From a bacterium (GTDB taxonomy: Bacteria > Zhuqueibacterota > Zhuqueibacteria > Thermofontimicrobiales > Thermofontimicrobiaceae): DNA of 5,760 bases. Made by a program: the position numbers and the translations under genes. Shown here piece by piece: positions 1 through 5,760 of this stretch (positions within the stretch are counted from its first letter, which is position 1; every line of letters starts with the position of its first letter). Location: positions 1 to 5,760 of the forward strand of contig JALOPY010000190.1 of assembly GCA_025453735.1 (NCBI GenBank). Direction: 5' to 3'. The notes beneath the pieces are model-generated. The model ran no database searches. It was not told the origin of the DNA and saw nothing but the letters and a program-made list of their open reading frames with translations.

Positions 1-671
1 ATCACTTCCTTCCAGACGATGCTGGCAGCCGCATTCGAACTGGCAGAGAGCATATGATCCACCCATTCATAGAGTGAAAACACATCGCCTTCGCGTGCCA
101 GGCGAGACTTTGACGCATTAGTTTCAGGGTCGAATACCGGCACTTCATGAGTGTCAACATGAATCCACTTATCCGCCTCGACCATTCGGGTGCGCAAAAG
201 CTCGCTCCGTTTTGCCGTTGAATCGGGATATAAATTTTTTAATTCCGTGAACAGCGCGGCGGCAATGGCTAATTTGCCCACGCTTCCCGGTGGGAACTGC
301 CGATCAGCCTGACGTTTGGCAAATCGAATCGGCTTGCCCGGCGTAATATCCACCACGGCGATGGAATAGCTTTCATGCCGATTGGGAAACAGTGAATCGA
401 TCTTTTTTTGCAGCAGGGGATCGACATCGGGCAATTGGTTCAGGCTGTCGCCCCGCGCGTTCATTAAATTCAATTTGATATCGTTATAAGACTTGAGTGC
501 ACCCGCGGGCGGCTTGGTGCCTTTCAATTTTCCTTCGACAATTAAGCTCAGCCGAAGGATGCGACGGATTCCGGTCCATTGATAGCCATCGATCGGGTAC
601 CCGCAAAACGCCTCGCTGTTAGCGAATAAAATCAGTAATGAAATTGTGATGAAGATTTTAATTTTTTTCAT
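1..671 (-). CDS. Secreted class A beta-lactamase-like serine hydrolase, 3' end outside window
   Basis: The first 223 residues are visible; the gene runs off the left edge. An N-terminal stretch (MKKIKIFITISLLILFANSE, then AFCG) is a signal peptide with plausible cleavage after SEA; the Cys at 23 lacks a proper lipobox. Residues 127-141 read PPGSVGKLAIAAALF, matching the Ser-x-x-Lys nucleophile motif (S130, K133) of penicillin-recognising enzymes. Residues 199-217 (SLYEWVDHMLSASSNAAAS) match the class A SDN region, with Ser-Ser-Asn at 211-213 instead of Ser-Asp-Asn. The motifs are 81 residues apart, about 20 more than in typical class A enzymes. The KTG motif and the general-base Glu would lie beyond the edge. 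About 100 residues precede the catalytic fold, so this is probably not a plain resistance enzyme; a cell-wall or peptide hydrolase or transpeptidase-like role is possible. An AAGGG 8 nt before the ATG supports the start. It lies just downstream of the dikinase-like gene, probably cotranscribed. Confidence 0.82.
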   Translation of the reverse strand, partial: MKKIKIFITISLLILFANSEAFCGYPIDGYQWTGIRRILRLSLIVEGKLKGTKPPAGALKSYNDIKLNLMNARGDSLNQLPDVDPLLQKKIDSLFPNRHESYSIAVVDITPGKPIRFAKRQADRQFPPGSVGKLAIAAALFTELKNLYPDSTAKRSELLRTRMVEADKWIHVDTHEVPVFDPETNASKSRLAREGDVFSLYEWVDHMLSASSNAAASIVWKEV

Positions 672-697
672 ATTCAGAACCCTTGCACCATACCTGC

Positions 698-718
698 CAC
701 GCACTTTGAAAGTGCGTG
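698..718. repeat. Perfect 21-bp palindrome in the intra-operon gap
   Basis: Arms CACGCACTTT and AAAGTGCGTG flank a single central G at 708. RNA from either strand would form a stem of about 8 bp with a five-base loop. It sits between the stop codon of the dikinase-like gene (728-730) and the start of the serine hydrolase gene (671). No U-run follows it in the direction of transcription, so a classical intrinsic terminator is unlikely. A dispersed REP-like palindrome, an mRNA-stabilising or processing hairpin, or a symmetric protein-binding site would all fit. Confidence 0.75.
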
Positions 719-727
719 ACTATTATT

Positions 728-3679
728 CTATCTTTGATTTATCGGCTCGTTCAATGGGATATCCATGTCTTTATCCACCTCCGGATCGAGCGACAGGAGA
801 TAAGCCGATGATTTCGCACGCTTATTTTCCACGTAGGGTCGCACCTGAAACAGCCAGATCGCGTTGTCGAGAATTCCCAGCTCGATGTCAAACGGTCCCT
901 CGGTTTCTATTCCTGGCGCGCCTGGTAATTTCTTCCTGACTTTCGCTGCCAACTCCCGAAGGTTTGCCAGATCAGCTTCGATTAAAATCGGTTGATTCAA
1001 AAATGTTGTGGGCTTTTGCGTTCCTCCCATTGCTGGCAGGCTGATGAATCGCGTTTCCCGAGCTGGCGAAAGCAGCATGTCCCGTCCATCGTTTCGCAGC
1101 AGATAGGATTCCGCACTCTGTCCCTCCACCGCGCCGCCTGCGCCTCGATTGAATGCAATCGTTACATCTTTGCTATCGCCGCTGGAGACGCCCGTTGTGA
1201 TCATAACGCCCGATTTCTGAACATTCACGCTGGGGATGATCAAAATCGATGGATAAACATTTTCAGGATTCAACAGAAATTTCTGACGCCAGCGATAGCT
1301 TCGCTCCGAATAGGGCGATGCCCAGACATCCCGAATCCCCTGCAAAATTTTCTCGCGATCCACCACATTGAAGACCGTCAAATTCAATCCTGCTCCGGTG
1401 AAATCTTTCAAGTCCTCCATATTCGTATCGCTGCGAATGAAAACGGGAATGCGTCCCATCTCGGCTCCCAAAATCTCGGAAAACTGTTCCACCAGCGCGT
1501 CCGTAAATTCAGGGAGCAAATTGATTTTTTTAATACCCTCGCGCAGTTGTTCCAGTCGTTGCAGCGTCACCTTTTCAATATCTGGCTCGCTCACGCCGCT
1601 TGCTTGTGCCTGGTGCGCGATGTTGAATGTCTCCTGCAAAAATTGCCAGTAGGTTTGCGAACCTTCCGGCATCATCTGATCCATGTGCTGGCGAAACATC
1701 CCGAACGGAATGACGATTCCTTCGACCACTTTATCCGGGAAAAGCTTTTTGAGCTGACCCAAATTTGCAGCTTTGGGACCGCAAATCTTTCCAGAGTCAT
1801 ACGCCCGAACTTTTCTAAGGTTTAGCAAATCGACCTGTTTCAGGTTAATCTTATCGACTGGCACTGAAATTTTGTCGTCACTTCGCTTTTGAACTGCAAC
1901 CAGCGCTTGTTCTTCCGCGGTCATTTGCTGGGCAGGCTTCATAATCACCGTTCCTCGCGGAGAAACTGCATAAAAAACCTTCTGCCCGGAAAATGGGAGC
2001 AGATCGTTTAAATTCTGCTGCGAAATATTGGCGTTGGGGATCCCCAAATTTTTGCAGAGCAACTGCACATGGGAAACCATATTCCCTTCCGAAACCGTGG
2101 CAATGCCTGCTACGGGTTTTAAATCCATTGGGGGACGGAGCATGACATAAATTTTTTGAGCTGAAAATTCAACTTGCTCCGGCGCTTCGGAAATGACCTG
2201 CAATTCACCAAACGCAAATCCAGCATTTAATCCACGAACCTGATTCTGATTCGAGATTCCCATGACATTGTTCGCTATGCCTGAAAATCGCGCCTCGATA
2301 TCGGATAATTTTCCCGTCACCTCGCCAAGACTCAGCAAAATCGATGACCGAATGCGATCATCAATAAAACTTGAAATCAACGGCTCAAAGCCATAGAAGA
2401 TGTTAATCGCCGGATCATAATTTGCCCGCACCATTCCCGCGCTCCATTCCACGGCACGGACCGAATAATCAACTTTCTCCCGAAATTGTTCCAGCGTCAT
2501 GGTTTCATCCTGAATTTGCGGCTGCAAAATTGGCTTGATTGTTTCCCATTCCCAGGTTTCGATGAATCCGCAGCCAGCCGCTGCCTTTGCAAGGGTGTAA
2601 TTTTTCTGCAACAGCTCACTGAGTTTTTCAATTCGCCAGCCATGAACACTGCGAAATAAAATGGCTTCCAATTCATTGGATAGATCGATCAATGTCAGTC
2701 GGTCGCCTGGCTTCGCGACAGTAAGCAAATCGATCCGGATTGCCCATAAAAGGTCGGCAAGCTCTTTTAAGACACTGTGCAGCAAAATCCGGCTATTTAC
2801 GCTTGATAAATCGGCGGCGCTGTAACGATTGATCAAGCCCTTCAATTGAGTTGTTAGATAATGAGATGCTGGAAGGTTGTTGAGATATTTTTCAAGCGAT
2901 TGAAGGTTGGTCAGCTTATATGCCTGCTCGATATTTTGCTCCAGAGTTTTCAGCATTTTATCGATGCTGGCAGATATTGTATCCTGGCTTTTTTGACGAA
3001 ACGTCCGGACTCGCTGGAGGTCGCTGGCATCGGGCTGACCATGAATTTTCACCCGAATGTCAATGAACGATGGCAATGAATCCGAAATCGTTTTGGAGAC
3101 CGCACGAATTTTATTCATTCGATTATCATTCGCAGCGTGCGGAAGATCCCTGGCTGCCTGACGCACCAGGAAAAATTGGGTAGTCACGATTTCATCCTGG
3201 GAAAGCAACCAGGTCAAAAATTTAATTCCCCAGGCTTCCTCATCTTCCACCTGAATCGCGCCTCGATAAAATCGTGCCCGCCGAAAAATCCAGCCATCAT
3301 CGATTGCCTGCAAATATTTCTCCATCTGGTATTGTTTCAGGCGGGAGTTTTGATCCTCAGCATCCCAGAAATCCTGCATTGGAGTTCCAGCCAGAATTTG
3401 TCCCAGGTAGATTTTATTTTCTTCGGCAATTTTCTGTACGATGTTCTTATGAAGCGCATGTTGAATCCCGCCAGGCTGAGGACAGCGCTGTTGCGGCAAA
3501 ACAATCGATCCATCAGGACAAAACCAGCGAATCGCCTGATAGGGACCCCGAAAATCTTTTTTGAAAGATTGAATTAATTTTTGAATCTCGCTATGAGCGA
3601 CAGGCTGTGAAAACAATGACGTGACCTTCAAAATACTAAAGACGAGAAAAATAAGAAAAAAATAGTTTCGCTTTATCAT
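728..3679 (-). CDS. Exported dikinase-like protein: phosphohistidine swivel domain plus C-terminal PPDK-type ATP-grasp domain
   Basis: This 983-residue protein starts with a hydrophobic signal peptide (about residues 1-24, FFLIFLVFSILKV core, cleavage near LFS/Q). Residues 25-500 are mostly helical; a conserved-looking N-terminal patch carries C54 and C66 followed by PGGIQHALHK. Residues 515-592 resemble the PEP-utiliser mobile domain; H537 in EGNMVSHVQLLCKNLGIPN aligns with the phosphorylatable His of the TxGGxxSH motif. Residues 630-950 match the PPDK/PEP synthase ATP-binding domain: GPKAANLGQL (634-643, K636), FIRSDTNMEDL (747-757, R749, E755), WASPYSERSYRWR (786-798), GVMITTGVSSGD (824-835), and FDIELG with FQVRP at the end (E933, Q945, R947). 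The swivel-before-ATP-grasp order is that of glucan water dikinases, not of PPDK or PpsA, and there is no PEP-binding TIM barrel. Phosphotransfer is therefore plausible but the acceptor is unknown. The start is fixed by an in-frame stop at 3698-3700; the ribosome-binding site (AGAAAG) is weak. Confidence 0.85.
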   Translation of the reverse strand: MIKRNYFFLIFLVFSILKVTSLFSQPVAHSEIQKLIQSFKKDFRGPYQAIRWFCPDGSIVLPQQRCPQPGGIQHALHKNIVQKIAEENKIYLGQILAGTPMQDFWDAEDQNSRLKQYQMEKYLQAIDDGWIFRRARFYRGAIQVEDEEAWGIKFLTWLLSQDEIVTTQFFLVRQAARDLPHAANDNRMNKIRAVSKTISDSLPSFIDIRVKIHGQPDASDLQRVRTFRQKSQDTISASIDKMLKTLEQNIEQAYKLTNLQSLEKYLNNLPASHYLTTQLKGLINRYSAADLSSVNSRILLHSVLKELADLLWAIRIDLLTVAKPGDRLTLIDLSNELEAILFRSVHGWRIEKLSELLQKNYTLAKAAAGCGFIETWEWETIKPILQPQIQDETMTLEQFREKVDYSVRAVEWSAGMVRANYDPAINIFYGFEPLISSFIDDRIRSSILLSLGEVTGKLSDIEARFSGIANNVMGISNQNQVRGLNAGFAFGELQVISEAPEQVEFSAQKIYVMLRPPMDLKPVAGIATVSEGNMVSHVQLLCKNLGIPNANISQQNLNDLLPFSGQKVFYAVSPRGTVIMKPAQQMTAEEQALVAVQKRSDDKISVPVDKINLKQVDLLNLRKVRAYDSGKICGPKAANLGQLKKLFPDKVVEGIVIPFGMFRQHMDQMMPEGSQTYWQFLQETFNIAHQAQASGVSEPDIEKVTLQRLEQLREGIKKINLLPEFTDALVEQFSEILGAEMGRIPVFIRSDTNMEDLKDFTGAGLNLTVFNVVDREKILQGIRDVWASPYSERSYRWRQKFLLNPENVYPSILIIPSVNVQKSGVMITTGVSSGDSKDVTIAFNRGAGGAVEGQSAESYLLRNDGRDMLLSPARETRFISLPAMGGTQKPTTFLNQPILIEADLANLRELAAKVRKKLPGAPGIETEGPFDIELGILDNAIWLFQVRPYVENKRAKSSAYLLSLDPEVDKDMDIPLNEPINQR

Positions 3680-3797
3680 GGCTTTCTGCTTATTATTTTA
3701 AATTCTGTCAGGTGCAAATTCTAAAAGTTGGTAATGCGAAATTGATATTTCCAATTAGCACCAGAATAAATTATGGTGTTAGTTCACATCGTATTGA

Positions 3798-3829
3798 CAC
3801 AAACATCATGATTTATCATGGTGCTTGTG
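3798..3829. repeat. 32-bp imperfect inverted repeat (long hairpin)
   Basis: CACAAACATCATGAT and ATCATGGTGCTTGTG pair as 15-base arms around a TT loop, with only two non-Watson-Crick positions. In RNA from either strand one of these becomes a G-U wobble, leaving one A-C mismatch. The inner CATGAT-TT-ATCATG part is perfect. It lies about 120 bp upstream of the dikinase-like start, so it could be a symmetric operator or a stem in its 5' leader. No U-run follows on either strand. Confidence 0.65.
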
Positions 3830-3848
3830 AGTAACCAATAAACTCTTT

Positions 3849-3868
3849 AAACCGTTTTAACGGTTTTT
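3849..3868 (+). repeat. Short hairpin followed by a T run
   Basis: AAACCGTT and AACGGTTT flank TT, and the downstream arm runs into TTTTT on the plus strand. The shape is terminator-like but the stem is short and AT-rich. Between divergent genes there is no coding transcript to end here, unless a small RNA is made from the region or transcription of a neighbouring leader is attenuated. Confidence 0.35.
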
Positions 3869-4175
3869 ACCAACTTTTGGGAATTGCTCCCAATTCTACC
3901 TATTATATGACGATTGCATTACATGAAAATCCAGCCTGATCGAATTGAATACTTTGAATGAACACGCTTCTGCTGACTGGCTAATGATCACGCTGATCGC
4001 TGCTTCACAAATGATCCGCGTGAATTTTCGATTCTTAATTTTCATCTTATTGAACCTGAAAATTGACATTGAGTTTCAAAAACCTGAGAAAATACTTGTA
4101 AAAATAGATAATTTTTAATATATTAAATAGAGTATGAAACTGGAAACGATTAATGATAACAATGCTATTGCAAGC

Positions 4176-4204
4176 GTGACAATAATTTTCTAACAGGTTA
4201 TAAT
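4176..4204 (+). promoter_or_regulatory. Probable sigma70-type promoter of the OmpA-family gene
   Basis: GTGACA (4176-4181, five of six matches to TTGACA) is followed after exactly 17 bp by TATAAT (4199-4204, perfect -10). Transcription would start near 4211, giving a leader of about 39 nt that contains the Shine-Dalgarno at 4238-4244. The match was found by eye and has no experimental support; in Bacteroidota-like hosts the main sigma factor prefers a different -7/-33 pattern. Confidence 0.6.
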
Positions 4205-4237
4205 TTAATGTCCAGAACAAACATCCAATAATTTTTC

Positions 4238-4244
4238 AAGGAGG
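4238..4244 (+). promoter_or_regulatory. Strong Shine-Dalgarno for the OmpA-family gene
   Basis: AAGGAGG lies 5 nt before the ATG at 4250. This selects that ATG rather than the in-frame ATG three codons later, which would be 14 nt away. It is much stronger than the ribosome-binding sites of the two minus-strand genes, consistent with an abundant envelope protein. Confidence 0.85.
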
Positions 4245-4249
4245 CGATC

Positions 4250-5746
4250 ATGCCAAAAATGAAGCTGAATATTTTCGTGTTTATTACTATTCAGACTTTG
4301 CTGACAGTTACACTTTTCAACTCAGTTTTAGGACAGGATTTAAAGACTGCGCTCTTCTCCGAAGCGAATGCGGCAATGCAAGAAGCTCAAAATGCTAAGG
4401 CAAATATTCTGGCTCCCAGAGTGTACAGCGAAGCGATCGAGCTGTATCAACGGGCAGAAGCTGATTTAAAGAGAGAGAAAAATCTGGATGACATCAGGAG
4501 AAACCTGCGGCTGGCAACGGTTCGATTTCAGAAGGCAAAAGAAGCCGCTCAATTAGCCACGATGATCTTTGAATCGGCCATCCAGTCGAGAAATGACGCC
4601 ATCGCGGCTGAGTCACCTAAATTCGCTTCGAGTCATTGGCAGAAATCAGAGGAAAGATTTGCCGACGCTGCCAGAACGCTGGAAGAGGGGGAAATGAAAG
4701 AGGCGAAAAACAAAGCTTCCGAAGCTGAATCTTTGTTCCGGGAAGCAGAACTTCAAGCCATAAAAATAAATTATTTGAACGAGGCTTATTCACTTTTCAA
4801 AAAAGCAGAGAAACTGAAAGTCGAAGAATATGCACCCAAGACTTTGCAGACTGCAAAAAAAGTCGTGAAACAAGCTGAAAAAGAATTGAGCGAAAATCGC
4901 TATGATACCGATGAGGCGCGTGATCTGGCGAAACAGGCAAAATACGAAGCCAATCATGCAATCTACCTGGCGTTTCTGATCGAGAAAATGAAGAACGAAA
5001 AAAAGACCTGGGAAGACCTGCTGTTGGATTCGGAAGTTCCATTGAAGCAAATTTCCGAAACGATCGATGTAGTGCCAGCATTCGATAATGGCGTTCAAAA
5101 ACCAACTAATGACATCATCAAAGTCATTCAGAATTATCAAAAAAATATCAGTGATTTGAATTCAAGTTTATATGATGCAAATCAGCAAATTGCCTTGCTC
5201 GAACAACGAACCTCCGAGCTACAAAATCAAAATGGCGAATTGCGCAAGAAATTGGGTGGGATCGAGACGGAAAAATCAGCGCTGGAGAAACGACTGGAAA
5301 CCCAGGCAAAAATCCGGGAACAATACGCTGCAGCCGAAAATTCGTTTGCTCCCAACGAAGCCATCGTGCTTCGCGATGGCAATGACCTGATCTTTCGCCT
5401 GATCGGCTTGAGTTTTCCGGTGGGAAAATCCACTATCGATCCGAAATATTCTAACTATTTCTTGAAAATCCAGCAAGCCATCAAGCTATTTCCCAATGCG
5501 AAAATCACCATCACCGGACACACCGATGCTTATGGCAGCGATGCGTCGAATTTAAAGCTGTCGCAAGATCGGGCTGAAGCAGTCAAAAATTATTTGTTGG
5601 AAAATATAACCATCGATGCAAGGGACATCGAGGCGATTGGCTATGGCGAAAGCAAGCCGATTGCCACCAACGAAACAGAAGAAGGTCGGGCGAAAAATCG
5701 AAGGATTGAGGTGGTGATTCATCCAAATTTGGGAGCCAATTTATAG
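4250..5746 (+). CDS. OmpA-family peptidoglycan-binding protein with three DUF4398-like helical repeats
   Basis: The 498-residue protein is complete. Residues 1-28 form a signal peptide (FVFITIQTLLTVTLF core, cleavage at VLG/QD). Three tandem helical repeats of about 68 residues follow (about 34-103, 105-172, 173-242), each with an [SA]-P-[KR] turn (LAPRVYSEA at 54, SPKFASSHW at 122, APKTLQTAK at 195) leading into an Ala/Glu/Lys-rich helix; this is the pattern of DUF4398-type domains. Residues 297-363 are a likely coiled coil. The C-terminal OmpA domain (about 385-492) has ITGHTDAYGS, LSQDRAEAV and GYGESKPIA followed by RAKNRRIEV. D426 and R441, 15 residues apart, match the diaminopimelate-binding Asp and Arg of E. 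coli OmpA. There is no beta-barrel, so it probably links the outer membrane or periplasm to peptidoglycan, or acts as a periplasmic spacer. It has no lipobox. It is transcribed divergently from the dikinase-like gene and has its own promoter. Confidence 0.9.
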   Translation: MPKMKLNIFVFITIQTLLTVTLFNSVLGQDLKTALFSEANAAMQEAQNAKANILAPRVYSEAIELYQRAEADLKREKNLDDIRRNLRLATVRFQKAKEAAQLATMIFESAIQSRNDAIAAESPKFASSHWQKSEERFADAARTLEEGEMKEAKNKASEAESLFREAELQAIKINYLNEAYSLFKKAEKLKVEEYAPKTLQTAKKVVKQAEKELSENRYDTDEARDLAKQAKYEANHAIYLAFLIEKMKNEKKTWEDLLLDSEVPLKQISETIDVVPAFDNGVQKPTNDIIKVIQNYQKNISDLNSSLYDANQQIALLEQRTSELQNQNGELRKKLGGIETEKSALEKRLETQAKIREQYAAAENSFAPNEAIVLRDGNDLIFRLIGLSFPVGKSTIDPKYSNYFLKIQQAIKLFPNAKITITGHTDAYGSDASNLKLSQDRAEAVKNYLLENITIDARDIEAIGYGESKPIATNETEEGRAKNRRIEVVIHPNLGANL

Positions 5747-5760
5747 GCGGACAGATTTCA

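Larger units (their letters stand above)
3717..3893. repeat. Nested inverted-repeat element, MITE-like or structured RNA
   Basis: The outer arms are AAAAGTTGGTAA (3723-3734) and its exact reverse complement TTACCAACTTTT (3867-3878). Pairing continues outward, after a small bulge, as AATTC (3717-3721) with GAATT (3881-3885). Inside lie several smaller inverted repeats: GAAAT/ATTTC (3738-3751), CACCA/TGGTG with an almost symmetric core (3759-3778), a 32-bp imperfect hairpin (3798-3829) and AAACCGTT/AACGGTTT (3849-3866). TTGGGA/TCCCAA (3877-3893) overlaps the right outer arm, so the two pairings would compete. The arrangement suggests a small non-coding mobile or dispersed element, or a folded leader or regulatory RNA. 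No coding capacity and no clear target-site duplication are seen. Confidence 0.5.
3680..4249. other. 570-bp AT-rich divergent intergenic region
   Basis: This region separates two divergently transcribed genes, so it must hold both promoters. It is clearly more AT-rich than the flanking genes. The part at 3717-3893 is dense in inverted repeats (listed separately). The part at 3896-4170 has no convincing gene; it contains an 8-bp inverted repeat AATTTTCA/TGAAAATT (4037-4064, 12-bp spacer) and a TTGACA at 4063-4068 without a good -10 partner. The promoter for the plus-strand gene lies at 4176-4204. For the minus-strand gene I see only weak candidates, such as CATAAT (complement of 3770-3775) with no good -35. 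Confidence 0.7.

Noticed and set aside
992..1825. 277-codon plus-strand reading frame inside the dikinase-like gene
   Set aside because: It lies antisense to well-conserved ATP-grasp motifs, and its translation is rich in Cys, His and Arg without recognisable domains, as expected for a shadow frame.
3137..3577. 146-codon plus-strand frame opposite the 5' part of the dikinase-like gene
   Set aside because: It is antisense to the coherent secreted protein, has no ribosome-binding site that I can see, and its translation has no recognisable family features.
3849..3868. Intrinsic terminator
   Set aside because: The stem is short and AT-rich, and no coding transcript would end here between divergent genes; kept only as a hairpin.
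3923..3961. 12-codon plus-strand frame (MKIQPDRIEYFE)
   Set aside because: Too short, with no ribosome-binding site and no amino-acid bias suggesting a leader peptide.
3989..4022. TCACGC/GCGTGA inverted repeat
   Set aside because: Six-base arms across a 22-base spacer are within chance expectation.
4063..4094. TTGACA at 4063-4068 as a second -35 element
   Set aside because: No acceptable -10 hexamer lies 16-18 bp downstream; the promoter at 4176-4204 is better and closer to the gene.
3984..4118. 44-codon plus-strand reading frame with a hydrophobic stretch (FRFLIFILLNL) in the intergenic region
   Set aside because: There is no Shine-Dalgarno before the ATG, the composition is that of AT-rich non-coding DNA, and it ends well before the next gene. 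A decayed gene remnant or small membrane peptide cannot be excluded, but nothing supports it.

Overview
The window looks like a chromosomal segment from a Gram-negative bacterium. Three long genes each begin with a Sec-type signal peptide, and one ends in an OmpA-type peptidoglycan-binding domain, so all three products are expected in the cell envelope. The style of the genes (a secreted dikinase-like ATP-grasp protein; an OmpA protein with helical repeats) resembles the Calditrichota/KSB1 and wider FCB-type lineages. That placement is an inference from gene style only; no rRNA or marker gene is present.

Layout. On the minus strand, reading right to left, a 983-residue secreted protein (3679 to 728) is followed after 55-60 bp by a second gene (671 to beyond position 1). 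The first has a phosphohistidine-type swivel domain followed by a C-terminal PPDK/PEP-synthase-type ATP-grasp domain. The second is a class A beta-lactamase-like serine hydrolase whose 3' end lies outside the window. The two probably form an operon. The short gap between them holds a perfect 21-bp palindrome.

The 570-bp region 3680-4249 is AT-rich and separates this operon from a divergent plus-strand gene. Its half next to the dikinase-like gene (about 3717-3893) is packed with nested inverted repeats, including a 32-bp imperfect hairpin framed by 12-bp inverted arms. The half next to the plus-strand gene ends in a good sigma70-type promoter and a strong Shine-Dalgarno sequence.

On the plus strand, 4250-5746 encodes a complete 498-residue envelope protein: signal peptide, three tandem helical repeats of about 68 residues (DUF4398-like), a coiled coil, and an OmpA C-terminal domain with the peptidoglycan-binding Asp and Arg in place.

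Together the region suggests envelope or periplasmic functions. The most unusual item is the exported ATP-grasp/phosphohistidine protein, because no ATP pool is known in the periplasm and its substrate is unknown. Nothing in the window indicates a phage, transposase, CRISPR array or RNA gene.
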